DNA from: Mycobacterium uberis
GTDB taxonomy: Bacteria > Actinomycetota > Actinomycetes > Mycobacteriales > Mycobacteriaceae
Reading direction: 5' to 3'
Assembly (NCBI RefSeq): GCF_003408705.1
Contig: NZ_QAYL01000014.1
Span: 25,104 to 89,103, forward strand
DNA: 64,000 bases
Position numbers and translations under genes: made by a program. Under the pieces are notes generated by a model. The model saw only the letters and a program-made list of their open reading frames with translations, was not told where the DNA came from and did no database searches. This document shows, one piece after another, positions 9,574 through 19,539 of the stretch (within the stretch, counting starts at the first letter, position 1; each line of letters begins with the position of its first letter).

Positions 9574-9676
9574 GGGCAATCGCAAGCGCGGCGAAGCCGG
9601 GTGTATTTTTCAGCCGTACGTGCGGTAAGAAAAGGCGTGACTGCCGCAAAACCGCACAAAGAAAAAGGAAACGGGT

Positions 9677-9905
9677 GTGCATCGGCAGAAACGTGACCCG
9701 ATCGCCGCAGTGCGGGACAATTGGGAGGCTGCCGGATTGGGAGATGTGGCGTTGAGCATGGTCGCGGTAATGCGTCCCCATCAGATCTTGCCTGGACCGG
9801 GTTGAGACAGTGCTGCATACCTACGACCTGCGTTTTTCCCGCTGTGCGGCACCTTATCCCGCTCAACAACCACCTCGGTGAAGTCGAACATCGAGTCTGC
9901 TATCA
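9677..9905 (+). pseudogene. MarR-family regulator remnant (Rv0737-like)
   Basis: GTG at 9677, preceded by AAGGAAA, opens a frame reading HRQKRDPIAAVRDNWEAAGL then GDVALSMVAV. This matches my recollection of the N-terminus of Rv0737, a MarR-type regulator. Frame changes follow near 9765 and 9800, with a piece resembling the LRPYDLSFSRYELL helix. The DNA-binding winged helix is not recoverable, so the gene is truncated as well as shifted. In M. tuberculosis Rv0737 follows rslA directly; here two other remnants intervene. Confidence 0.6.
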
Positions 9906-10873
9906 CTATCCTTAATCTATTTGTTCACGGCGTACTGGCGAACGTGAAGTTGGCAGCACGTTCGTACCAAGAAAACGCAGTCGCTGCAGAGGCCGCCGTC
10001 TGATCTACGGTAGTAGAGACAGCAGCTGACACGGTGGTAGTTGGTCTCGTAATCTACGAATTCTATTGTTTTTGTTAGCCGTTTGTAGGTCCTGCACAAT
10101 CTGCTAATCAGCTGCTGCCAGGGTTGGGCGTGACATCGCCGTGCTGGCGATCGAACACTCGGGCAGTGTCCAGCAGGGCGGACGCCGCATTGCTGCGCTG
10201 CAGTCTTTCGGAGATCGTCCCCAGCCGACGCACCATCGCGGTGCACGATATGCGACTCGAGGACCGCGTCGACCAGTACCGATTCCAGGCTGTCGCCTTA
10301 CCAAGCGGCCGAGTGCTCGACGTGCCGTAGGGTCTGACCGTCAACCTACCGAAACATTAGCTGGGCGGAAGCCATGTTCGGCACAAGTTGTTACCCGACT
10401 AGAGTTCCAGAGTCAGCCTATCAGAGTCGTGCAACGAAGTCCAGAAAGTAAAGTCGAGACCGCGACCCGACGGTATGGGGCCGTCGATCTGGGCCTGTGC
10501 ACCGGCGACGATGCCGTCCAGTGGTGCCGTGTCGGTGTAGAGCTGTTGCGCAGGTCGCTAGCCATCCTGCGCGATCTATCTGGTCCGCATAGCGAAAAAT
10601 ATTCCCACGCAAGATCATTCACACAGCATCGCGGCGATATCCGCCGTTGGTATGCAATTGCTGTATGTCAGGCTGCGCAGCAGCGTCGGCAGGGTACTCG
10701 GTGTAACCGGTGTCACGTGGTGGGCGTTGGTATGCAGTGTGATCGTGTCGGAGTCAGTTGCGGTGAGCATGATCTTGACCAGGCATCGCAGATGCTCCAG
10801 CTTTCTCGAGAAGGCACACGTTGCAGCGCTGCGTGTAGCGGGTCAGCTGCCTTGATGCGTGCGTTTCTCCCGT
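9906..10873. other. Decayed stretch without assignable gene
   Basis: No frame with coherent family signatures was found. On the minus strand several short readings look like ancient protein (for example AGAQAQIDGPIPSGRGLDFT near 10440-10500 and MVRRLGTISERLQRSNAASA near 10160-10240). They lie directly downstream of the ABC ATPase remnant. They may belong to a fourth gene of that cluster, but I do not recognise it. The 247-codon plus-strand frame at 10141-10884 looks like an antisense shadow. Confidence 0.4.
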
Positions 10874-11470
10874 TCAAGCCCTGAGACACGAACGCTCCGA
10901 CGCCCGGGTAGAAGCGCAGCGTATTGCGGTTGAACCGAATACTAACGGTCCAGCGAAGGTGAGTTCATCGAGTAAAGCGTCGCGTAGCCCGCCATCAACA
11001 CCGAGTAACCACACCCGGTCGGCGACGTGCAGCGTGCGTTTAAGTCCGTGCGCTGACATGATGATCTCAAGATCATGTTCGCGGGCTAAGGCGTGCAACA
11101 TCTCGACCAAGCCGACGCAGGATGACATGTTCAGGAAGGCCGTCGGCTCGTCGAGCACCAGCAAACAGAGCTGCTGCGCGAGAGCGCGGCTAGTGAGCAA
11201 ACGCTGAAGTTCTCCGTTGGAGAGTGCTGCGGCGGGCTGCGCGGCCAGGTGTTGGGTCTTCACCGTGCTTAGCGTCCAGTCGACGACGGCGTGATCGGCC
11301 AAAGTTAGTCGGGCGCGATAGCCCAGGTGTGGCATGTGTCCCAGGCCCACAAGTTCACACGCCGAGAGCAGGCCGGGGTCAATCCAGTAGGTGAGTACGA
11401 CCGCCACTCGTCGAGCCAGTTTGTTGGGCACGCGCTGAGCTTGCCGCGGTACGCGAATGCATGCAGGCCC
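10874..11470 (-). pseudogene. ABC transporter ATPase remnant (FepC/BtuD type)
   Basis: A 185-codon open frame (11431 to 10874) retains the second half of an ABC ATPase: signature LSNGELQRL, Walker B LCLLVLDEPTAF and the H-loop MSAHGLKRT. The tail DRVWLLGVDGGL also fits helical-permease importers of the iron-siderophore or cobalamin type. The Walker A P-loop should lie upstream near 11440-11560, but no GxxGxGKS/T can be read there in any frame. The protein, if made, could not hydrolyse ATP. It is the last of three consecutive minus-strand importer remnants. Confidence 0.75.
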
Positions 11471-11529
11471 ACGGTGACAACGGTGGTGCCGTGTCAGCGC
11501 CTGCGGTATCCGATCGTCGGGCTACGCAA

Positions 11530-12505
11530 CTTGACCGGTCATCATGGTGCTCGTAGTTGCATTCCCTAGCTGCGGCGGCTGCCCATCAGCACAGCCACCG
11601 ACGATTGGTGCCCTGATCAGCGCGGGAATCGCGTTAACAGGCATTACCGCAAGCTTCCCAGAAGTTTGGGTGACGATCGCGCAGCCCAACGCTACGGTCG
11701 CACCCATTCGTGTTACTCCGGGAAGCACGATATGACGATCGGAAGTGTCCAATGTGATCCGTAACACATACAGTACGACGAGCTAGACAAACGCAATTGG
11801 TCCGCAAAAAGCGGTTGTCACACTGATCAACAGCAATCCTGAAGTTACGGTAACCGCTCGGGCCCGCAGCACTATCGATGTGCCTATCGTGCAAAATATC
11901 CCTTGTCGAGCAACAGGGCGTTGAGAGCGCGGAGAGCCAGCATTGCTGTTCCTAGCCTTGACACGTTTAGGGACAGTAACCGCAGATCGTCGTAGACGAC
12001 CAGCACGCTGGTGGCCGTGGCACCGGCTGTGCCAGCCATTACGCCGATCAGCAACGTTGCTGCCGAACGCACCCAGTGAGCAAGTGTCAGGACAACCGCC
12101 AGCACCAGTGCCGCCCTTAATACCGTCGCTACCACTGTGCCGGCCTGACCGGCTCGGCCCAGACCCACGATGAAGCCAGTGCTTCCGGTGACGCCCAGGC
12201 ACATGCCCGGAACACACGTCTAGCATAATATGGGTCCGCCAGGGGGTTGCGGAACAACGTCTGGGTTTGTAGCTTCGCCATCCCGAGGGTGCTTCTGGCA
12301 GTGATTGCGGTCAACACCTGCGGCAGGCACAAGCTGGCCACGATGACCTGTCAGTCTGGGTCGGACGGTTGCGCGCCGACTAGAACCCGGATCGTGTCGG
12401 GCAGCGTTACCTGCGCCGGCCCAAGTGCATGGTCATCAGTAGCACCACAATTGTCGCCAACAGCGTCAGCACCGCTGTTGCCCGGCTCAGCTGGAGTGGC
12501 ATGGC
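11530..12505 (-). pseudogene. FecCD/BtuC-family ABC permease remnant
   Basis: Pieces in order from 12505 leftward are MPLQLSRATAVLTLLATIVV (first helix) and GMAKLQTQTLFRNPLADPYY (the conserved NPLADP loop after helix 2). They are followed by GSTGFIVGLGRAGQAGTVVA, LLISVTTAFCGPIAFV, and the C-terminal VALGCAIVTQTSGKLAVMPV with ALIRAPIVG. These are diagnostic of the ten-helix permeases that import Fe(III)-siderophores or vitamin B12. Multiple frame changes separate them. It lies between the ATPase remnant and a binding-protein remnant on the same strand. Confidence 0.8.
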
Positions 12506-12689
12506 TGTCGCCGGTGCGGTCGTGATCACCGGCGGAGCATCTGCCGGTAGAACTCGAACTGTGGTGGTTGGCGGCGAATTCGGGATGCAGGATGGCCACC
12601 AGATCTCCGAGCAACAGATCAGGGCACGCCACACCGTGCTCCCAATAATCCATTACCGCCGCCGGTGCCGATTGCCTTGGTCGCTGATC

Positions 12690-13330
12690 AGACTTGGCCC
12701 TTGCACACCGCAGCCAGCTTACCGTAGCGGTTGTCGGCTACCAGCGTCGACGAGCAGCCGGCTGGCATAGCTACTCGTCCGCCGGCACTGGCCAGGTGCC
12801 TTGTTACGGGTTCTGGGCAACACTTGGGTGGGCTGTACTTTGGTGGTTTTGTTGGCCATCGTGTGGTAGTTGTCCCGCAGTTGTTTAGTGGAGTTCGGCG
12901 GCTTTCTTCTTGGTGCCGGTCAACGTGGCGAACATCTGCACTCAATTCCGCGTGGTCTAACGGTGTGGCCTCTAGCCATTCAGCGTCGGCGACCACGTCG
13001 ACACTGGCGTCACGCAGTGTTGACCTGCTGATCCGGCGCGTACTCGGTAATTTTCCCGACGGTTACGCATTGGTTAGTCAGTGAGCTGACGATGTTGTGG
13101 GGTATTGGTGACACCGGCAAGCACGTCGCTCTGCGCTAGCTCGGCGATCGTACCCAAATGGCTGGCATTGACGTCGAATACAGACTTGTGACCGGTACCG
13201 TGATCTATTGCGTACGCGCCAGGTCGCGTGTTAGCTCCGGGACCGGAGCACTACAGCGCCACCAGACACAGAAGACTCGGGCGTACCATCCGGATACGGG
13301 TGTTCGACCGTCAGGATTTGGTAACTGATG
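12690..13330 (-). pseudogene. Helical-type ABC substrate-binding protein remnant
   Basis: Near 13100-13200 the minus strand reads VFDVNASHLGTIAELAQSDV then LAGVTNTPQ, the ligand-lobe signature of BtuF/FhuD/FecB-type binding proteins. Further pieces are TVGKITEYAPD (about 13045), AEWLEATPLDHAELSADV (about 12960) and TLTGTKKKAAEL (about 12905), in three frames. These proteins capture iron-siderophores or cobalamin outside the membrane. With the permease and ATPase remnants it completes a three-gene importer, all dead. A cobalamin riboswitch about 270 bp away on the other strand makes a cobalamin role attractive but unproven. Confidence 0.6.
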
Positions 13331-13599
13331 GCGAAATTCGCGGCGTTGGTGACTGTCAACTTATCTAGGGAGAAGTCAATTATGCAGCCGGCATCTGGCG
13401 CGACGCTGGTGTCTAGGCGGGCTAAACGCCAAACGAGTGATAGCAGCCAGAGCGAGTGTCAGGCTAGTTATTACGGTCAGGGCCACCAAGGAGATAGGAC
13501 ACCCGGATCAATTGCACTCCATCGTGTTTGTGGCGTCCTAGTGTACTAGACTGTGCGTGCTGAGCGGATTGCCTCAGTGCCGTTGTTGATATGCGACGC

Positions 13600-13795
13600 T
13601 ATTGCTCGTAAAGGCGATGAGGGTACAGGAAGCCGGTGTACATTCGGCATGGTGCCACCGCTGTGATTGGAGAGCGGCCTTCGTAGGCCATCGGCTGGAA
13701 GGCGAGGCGAGCGACGATCCGAGAGCCAGGCGACTTCTGTCATCACATCCCGCCAATCCGGGGTGCTACACCCCGAGAGAGCTGCCTCTCCAAAT
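13600..13795 (+). ncRNA. Cobalamin riboswitch (AdoCbl type) upstream of PPE2
   Basis: The leader contains the hallmark blocks in order: AGGAAGCCGGTGTACATTCG (13627-13646), GCCACCGCTGTGA (13654-13666), and the B12-box-like GAGAGCCAGGCGACTTCTGT (13721-13740). Downstream are a GGGGTG-CTA-CACCCC hairpin (13759-13773) and a GAGAG...CTCTC hairpin just after it, which could form the expression platform. From established knowledge, M. tuberculosis has such riboswitches ahead of metE and of PPE2-cobQ1-cobU. The order here is the same. Edges are approximate and the secondary structure was not computed. Confidence 0.85.
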
Positions 13796-13869
13796 ATGAT
13801 GCAACTATCATCCGGCGGCTCGGTCGCCACCAAGAGCGTTGACTCAGACCTGATCACGATTGGCTTGCA

Positions 13870-15543
13870 ATGAGCACGCCGATTTGGATGGCATTACCTC
13901 CGGAGGCGCACTCGGCGCAGCTCAGCAGCGGTCCGGGGCCCGGTCCGCTGCTAGTAGCGGCCGAAGCGTGGCGCTCGTTAAGCATTGTGTATACTGAGAC
14001 GGCCGACGAGCTGGTCGCATTGTTGGTGGTAGTCCGGGTTGGCGCTTGGGGTGGTGCGACCGCTGAGGCGTACGCGATCGCCTATCTGCCGTACCTGAGG
14101 TGGCTGAGGCAAGCCAGCGCAGACAGCGTCACGCGAGCTATCCAACACGAAATGGCGGCCACCGCCTACACCGCTGCTCAGGCGTTAATGCCAACCTTGG
14201 CTGAGCTTACCGCCAACCGCACTGCTCACACAGTGTTGGTGGCCACGAATTTCTTCGGCAGTAACACCATCCCGATCGCGCATAACGAAGCCGAATACGT
14301 GCGGATGTGGATCGAGGCTGCCACCGTGATGGGCACCTATCAGGAGGTCTCGACGGTGGTGGTGAACTTCGCACCGGAGATCGTTGCCGCTCCACAGATC
14401 ATGGGAATCGACGCGCTACAGACCGGTTCCGACCAGCCGTCGCCGGTAGTTCCCAGCCAGCCTCCCCAGGTTCAACAATGGTTGCAATGGTTGCAGCGGA
14501 TCGGCTACACCGACCTCTACAATAATGCGGTTCAGCCGCTAGTCACCTCGCTGACCAACAATCCGTTCTTCCAAGCGATGTTCTCCGGATTTGATCCTTG
14601 GCTACCCTCACTCGGTAATCCGCTGAGCTTCCTCAGTCCATTCAACATCGCGTTTGCCCTCGGCACCCCGATGGACATAGTTTCATACATCGGCTATCTG
14701 TCGCAGACCTTCGCTTTTATCGGAGCCGATCTTGTAGCAGCGTTCGCTTCGGGTAATCCCGTGACTATAGGTTTTACCCTGCTGTTCACCACCATTGAAG
14801 CCATTGGCACCATCATCACTGATACCATCGCGTTGGTTAAGACTCTGATTGAACAGTCTTTTGCGCTGATCTTGGCCGTGTTTCCGCTGTTGGCTGCCTC
14901 ATTGGCAGTTGCCACCGCGGGTGTAGTGGGCAGCTTTGCGGGCGTGTCGGGGTTGGTGGGCTTGGTTGGCGTGGTACCACCCGTGCTACCGGTCGCCCCG
15001 CCCATCGCAGCGGTAGCTCCGACCGTCCTGCCTCCGGCGCCCACTGTAGTCCCGACCCCGACTCCGACCCCGGCGCCAGCTCCCGTGGCCGCGCCGGTCG
15101 TCACACCTGGCCCACTACCTCCGCCGGCCACCGCACCACCGCCGGTGACTGGTGCAGACATGGACAGCTTCGGGTACCTGGTGGGTGGCCTGCAGTCGAC
15201 CGTTAGGAAGCCGGTGGGCACCAATGCCCGACAGCAGGCGCCGGTACCCGAGGGCACCGAGGCTCCAGCGGTCGCGGCGACACCCCAGGAACAAGTGCAA
15301 TCACGGCGGCGCCGGGCGAAGTCCATACAGCTCGACCGTGGTTACGGATACATGGATTTGCACTCCGCCACGGCGATGGCGTCGGATCAAGGAGTAGCAA
15401 CCCTGGGGTTAGTCGGGACCGTCCACAAGGCAGGTCTCGGACCAGCCGTAGGATTAGTAACGATGCCTAGCGACACGTTCGACGACAGCCCACGTGTGCC
15501 TATGTTGCCGGGAACCTGGGATACTGACCCAACGTCTCGTTAA
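13870..15543 (+). CDS. PPE2: PPE family protein, PPE2 ortholog
   Basis: The 557-residue product begins [16 protein letters not shown], with the PPE motif at residues 10-12, and has a PPE helical domain to about residue 175 (GAWGG turn, [16 protein letters not shown]). A middle region with hydrophobic segments, a proline-rich linker at about 365-430, a basic cluster RRRRAK at 479-484 and a conserved tail ending LPGTWDTD follow. The layout and length match M. tuberculosis PPE2 (Rv0256c). Reports describe that protein as secreted, with a nuclear-localisation-like basic motif. ATG at 13870 is the first start in frame; no strong Shine-Dalgarno is visible. Expression should respond to cobalamin through the leader riboswitch. 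The gene is intact although both genes after it are dead. Confidence 0.9.
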   Translation: MSTPIWMALPPEAHSAQLSSGPGPGPLLVAAEAWRSLSIVYTETADELVALLVVVRVGAWGGATAEAYAIAYLPYLRWLRQASADSVTRAIQHEMAATAYTAAQALMPTLAELTANRTAHTVLVATNFFGSNTIPIAHNEAEYVRMWIEAATVMGTYQEVSTVVVNFAPEIVAAPQIMGIDALQTGSDQPSPVVPSQPPQVQQWLQWLQRIGYTDLYNNAVQPLVTSLTNNPFFQAMFSGFDPWLPSLGNPLSFLSPFNIAFALGTPMDIVSYIGYLSQTFAFIGADLVAAFASGNPVTIGFTLLFTTIEAIGTIITDTIALVKTLIEQSFALILAVFPLLAASLAVATAGVVGSFAGVSGLVGLVGVVPPVLPVAPPIAAVAPTVLPPAPTVVPTPTPTPAPAPVAAPVVTPGPLPPPATAPPPVTGADMDSFGYLVGGLQSTVRKPVGTNARQQAPVPEGTEAPAVAATPQEQVQSRRRRAKSIQLDRGYGYMDLHSATAMASDQGVATLGLVGTVHKAGLGPAVGLVTMPSDTFDDSPRVPMLPGTWDTDPTSR

Positions 15544-15553
15544 GACACGGCTG

Positions 15554-16935
15554 ATGTCGGGTCTGCTGATGGCCGGTACGGTGAGTGCCACTGGTAAGAG
15601 CGTAGTGACCGCGAGGCTGTGCCGCGAATTGGCCCGACGTGGCGTGCGGGTGGCGCCTTATAAGGTGCAGAACATGTCCAAAAACTCGATGGTCTGCGTT
15701 GACCTGGACAGCGTGTGCGTGGAAAGCGTTCGGGCGCAATGGGTGTAGGCACTCATGGCCAGAGTGACGACCGAGCCGGCCATGAATCCGGTCTTGCTCA
15801 AGCCGGACAGTGACCACTATAGCAACGTGGTGTTGATGGGCAGGTCCTGTGGGGTGAGGTGGCGTCGTCGAACTGACGACTGGAGGGGCGGCAGGCTCTC
15901 GTTGAGGCGGTAAACCAGACCGTTGACGATCTTGCGGCCCGCTACGGCGTTATTATCCCGGAGGGAGGGAGTCGACAGCCTAGCTGAAATCAACTTGCGC
16001 GCTGGTGATTATGTCAATATAGGGCTTGCCTGTCATGCGGGTTTCCTACCAGTGTGTTGTTGGGGGCATCGACCGCGGCGGGGTGTTCGCTACGTTTCTG
16101 AGCACCGTCGCGGTGCTGTCTGTCGAGGACCAGATGTTGGTTCTGGGATTTGTGGTCAATTAAGTTCCGTGGCGACCTCGACCTGCTGGTGGTCAGGTCT
16201 GGGTGACCTGGAAAGGCGCACCGTGCAAAGCGTGTACGGCACCTTGCTGCGGCATCCTGATCTTTGGCTGGACGCATAGGATGTCCTTGATTTGGCGTGC
16301 CGGCGTGCTGGGGCCTGCTGGTTGGCCGTCGTGCGGACTTTCCCGGATCAGCAACTTCACCGACGTGGATGCGCTGGGGTTCGAATCTGATTCGGATCTG
16401 ACTGGGATACCGTGTTCGCCTTTAACTCCTGCGCACTGGGTGGTGCCGACCGGATCGTGCTGTCAGGAACCCGTGTAACGGTCGTCGATTTGGCGTGGCT
16501 TCGGGTGCGAGGCCTTGATCGTACGGTGCTGGTGCAGGCTGCGGTGGGCAAGTTCAGTGGATTGCAGATGCTGGGTGAGGTGATTTTAGAATCGAATAGA
16601 ATCGAAGGGTCGGTGGCTGAGGTGGCCGCGAGGTCAGGGATTAGGAGTTCCTGCTTTGGGGTACGAAATTCACCACGGCAGAATTACCCGCGGTGACGCC
16701 GCCGAGAAGTTCCTGGGCGGCGCGCGTAACGGATGGGTGTTGGCACGGTTTGTTGGAAGGTGACGTGCTGTGCGTGGCTTTCCTGCACGAGACACTTGGG
16801 CTCGCTGGGTGGGGCGCGTGTTTTCCAGCCGCACGTGAGCGCCGCTTCGACTTGCTCGGCGATCTAGTCGACCGGATATCTTGACGTCTATGCGTTGCTG
16901 AACCTGGCTAGGTACGGTTGCCTGCAAGCTTTGCT
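15554..16935 (+). pseudogene. cobQ: Cobyric acid synthase remnant (cobQ1)
   Basis: CobQ amidates adenosylcobyrinic diamide during cobalamin synthesis. The remnant starts at ATG 15554 with [20 protein letters not shown], where the P-loop resembles the family's but carries changes. It continues with [34 protein letters not shown] (about 15985), YGTLLRHPDLWLDA (about 16235) and NFTDVDALGFESDSDL (about 16353). VDLAWLRVRGLDRTVLVQAA and a DLLGDLVDR-type C-terminus near 16865 complete the order. Stops and frame changes occur throughout, and the glutaminase cysteine region is unreadable. It begins 11 bp after PPE2, so it was in the riboswitch operon. Confidence 0.85.
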
Positions 16936-16984
16936 TCTCTTTCCCGCCCGGAGCGTCTTGAGAAGCCGGTGCAAGAGAATGTGC

Positions 16985-17561
16985 TGTTTACCATAACGCA
17001 GTGCGGATTTTGGTTACTGGCGGTGTCCGCTCAAAAAAGTACACACACGCCGGCTAATACTGTAGACGTTGTCCGCGTCGGTTCCTGGCCGCCTCGCCGA
17101 CCGTAGTGATTCCGACTGGGACTTCCTCGTCACGTTGCACCGAGCTCGTCGCTTAACGACCTAGATGACGGTGGAAAACGTTTATTTCGCACCGGTTTTG
17201 CCTGAATAGCGGTGTCCTATCATGGTTGACTGTCTGGGTAGTTGGTTGACTGCTTTCATGGATCGTGTTGTGGGATATTCTGATCGCTGATGTCCACGCT
17301 GCGGTGCAGGCACAACTCGACGGACGGTGTGGGGTGTTGATCGGACTGCTCGATGTGATCGTGGTGACGAATCAGTTCTGCCTTGGGATGGTGTCTGCCC
17401 ATCGTTCGGGTGTGCTGTTTCGCGATCTACTCTGCGCGATCAACCAGCGCGTGGCGGCTGTCTGCGACGAGGTCCATCTGGTCGTCGCGGGACGTGTGCT
17501 CCAGCTTGAGGGGTCGGCTACCAACATTGATGCAACAGCGGCGACGACTGTTGTAGTGTGA
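16985..17561 (+). pseudogene. cobU: CobU remnant (adenosylcobinamide kinase/guanylyltransferase)
   Basis: CobU phosphorylates and guanylylates adenosylcobinamide in nucleotide-loop assembly. The N-terminus near 17005 reads RILVTGGVRS with the following P-loop residues altered (KKYTH where the family has GKSTH). The C-terminal half is clear at about 17330-17530: VIVVTNQFCLGMVSAHRSGV, FRDLLCAINQRVAAVCDEVH and LVVAGRVLQLEG. A frameshift and stops separate the halves. It follows cobQ directly, as in Rv0256c-0254c. Confidence 0.8.
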
Positions 17562-18107
17562 ACCACGGCATTGACATTCGCTACGATGGTATCGGCCCGA
17601 CAAGGCGAATTCGTTGTTAGATTTGAGCAAAGCGATTATCAGGTCGCAGACTCCGGAGAATTTTTTCGGCGACAAATTATTAAGCTGTCGCGGCTGAGTG
17701 AATCGGTCGCCGATGTCGTCGCCGAGACAGGAATTTTCTTGGGTTCCCTGTTTCGATGAAAATATCAGGTGTTTATTAACATCAGGTGTTCTCGATGGTA
17801 CACGATCAGCAATGCGTTCGATGAGGTATTTTGTGAATTTAAACTACAGTTACACAAAAGATTTTGCGCTTTAGATCGCGACACTCGATTGAGGTTCTGG
17901 AATTTCGAAGAGAACATTCAACGCTGCGAACTTCATTGTTTTTTGGTTTGATTGCAAACGGGATTTTTTATATGCAGTTTTTACGTTCGACTACGGTAGT
18001 CTGCGTGGATTTAACCTAATTGTACATGTCACATAACTGTGTGCAATGAGAGTCGTATAGCACCATTAAGTTATCGCTCACCTCACGTATCATGGTTTTG
18101 GGCACTC
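17562..18107. other. AT-rich stretch without recognisable gene
   Basis: After the cobU remnant the sequence becomes markedly AT-richer (for example 17640-17960). It offers only short frames with no family signature. The downstream neighbours are no longer those of the cob block in M. tuberculosis, so a rearrangement junction probably lies here or in the next 3 kb. Confidence 0.5.
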
Positions 18108-18136
18108 GCTCTCTGATCCCCTCGGGATCAGAGAGC
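18108..18136. repeat. Perfect 13-bp-stem palindrome
   Basis: GCTCTCTGATCCC at 18108-18120 pairs perfectly with GGGATCAGAGAGC at 18124-18136 around the loop CTC. On the plus strand it is followed by TTTC only, so it is a poor intrinsic terminator. It overlaps the 3' end of the readable hemB-like remnant on the minus strand. Confidence 0.85.
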
Positions 18137-18560
18137 TTTCATGCCAATTTCGTCCTTGATCGGCAGAATGTCAAGGAAAATGACGCAGTCAACTCCGGCG
18201 GCTGCTGCGGTGACAGCGGCTTGCACGGAAAATCCCACTGGATGCTGTAACATCTCCGACCTTGATTCGGACCTCGTGCGGGTGGTCGGTGTCATCCCAA
18301 ACAAAGATTGGCTGGATAAGCGCGGTCGAAGTCAGATGCACCTCGGCGGTGAGGCGACGCAGGGCCGGCGTACGCAGCAGCCGAAGAGGCCGATACGGAT
18401 TGGCTGCCACTGACCGTGCTTTCCCATGGGTGGACGAACTACTCATGCGGGGTCCCTTAGTTCGATGTGATTCGAGGTAAATACCAAATCGATATGCGCC
18501 AAGACTTCCGTATCGGGACGTGCGAACTAATATCCAGTGTATGGTTGCGCGGTGCAGTGC
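18112..18560 (-). pseudogene. HemB-like (porphobilinogen synthase) N-terminal remnant
   Basis: From about 18410 leftward the minus strand reads PYRPLRLLRTPALRRLTAEV and HLTSTALIQPIFVWDDTDHP. After a frame change it reads LQHPVGFSVQAAVTAAAAGV and VIFLDILPIKDEIGMKAL. This is the N-terminal quarter of the 5-aminolaevulinate dehydratase family, where the usual text is RPRRLR..PA.RRL, then P.FV, then LF.VP..KD. The remaining three quarters, including the Schiff-base lysines, are absent. It is either a truncated paralog or a rearrangement-severed copy, and an intact hemB would be expected elsewhere. Confidence 0.55.
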
Positions 18561-19539
18561 GCCGCGCGGAACCACACCTTGGTTTCGGTCGACTTCAATA
18601 GCAACCTAAGAAGGTCCAGTAGTGGCAAGTTGAAAACTTTGCGAATTAGGTATTGCCAAACAGTTTCGACGGCAAATCCTGTCGCAGATATGAAGACTGG
18701 AGCACCCCCAGAAAATGTATACATGGTCATGACGGTGAACTCATTTAGAAACTGTTCCGTGTTGTCGTTTATGGCTAACGTGGTCGCAGTAATTCTGTTC
18801 AGTATTAGTTCGTAACTTGTTAGCAGATTGTCGGCTCGGGAACATCGTGCATTCTCGTTTAGTAGCTTACGCAGGTCGGAGACTATTCCAATTAATAACA
18901 AATCGAGTAAAGTAATTGGATGTGGTTATGCCAAGGCTCAGGAATGGGATGGTTGTCATGCTGGGTGTTGTGAATAGGATCGGGTTTCGGTCTGCGGCTA
19001 TCACCCAGGCGTTGTATCCCTCATGCTCGGCTTACGCCGTCGTTGTCGGTGAAGGCCTGATTAAAGCGGAGTGCGATTACACCGTATATATACGTGTGTG
19101 TACGGGATATCGGTTGAATATGTGCGGTGTGGCAACGTGTAGATAAACCACTTCGGTACCAGGGTTGATGACAGATGCTGGTACCAGTCATATCAATGCC
19201 CGGCAACGATAGTTTTATGCAACTAGACATTAATCGCATTCCTACCTGTAGGATTCGATATTTAGATGTTTCGTTGGGCAGATAGTGCAGTGGGTGTCTA
19301 GGAGAGAAGTGTTGATCAGTAACTACTATGTTACATAGTAGTTACTGATAAGCGATGCGACGTCACCCAGATACGCAGTAAAGCGACGAAGGTCGTTGTC
19401 TTGTAATACGTGAACCCCGAGTGCGCTACACGGAATCACGTAGTTGAGCATGGATTGCTTGTGTGTCTAAGTTATTCACACTGCGATACAGCGCACCCAA
19501 TTAGCATGTAGCTTGCAGGGATTTGGAGTTCGACATCAT
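18561..19539. other. Low-GC stretch, no assignable gene
   Basis: This kilobase is AT-richer than its surroundings. A 124-codon minus-strand frame (18901-18527) has a hydrophobic central part (FTVMTMYTFSGGAPVFISAT) that could be an old membrane protein. I do not recognise a family, and it overlaps the HemB-like remnant's start. A perfect palindrome sits at 19315-19349. No promoters or RNA genes were recognised. Confidence 0.4.
19315..19349. repeat. Perfect 16-bp-stem palindrome
   Basis: ATCAGTAACTACTATG at 19315-19330 is followed by the loop TTA and CATAGTAGTTACTGAT at 19334-19349, a flawless inverted repeat. It is AT-rich with no T-run after it and lies in gene-free DNA. It could be a relic of a mobile-element end, a dyad binding site, or an extruding hairpin. 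Confidence 0.9.

Noticed and set aside
10141..10884. 247-codon plus-strand frame
   Set aside because: Arg/Ser/Gln-rich composition without a family pattern. The minus strand carries more protein-like pieces, so this is probably a chance frame in decayed DNA.
18527..18901. 124-codon minus-strand frame as a CorA-like membrane protein
   Set aside because: The hydrophobic stretch lacks the GMN motif, and no diagnostic residues were found. It also overlaps another remnant.
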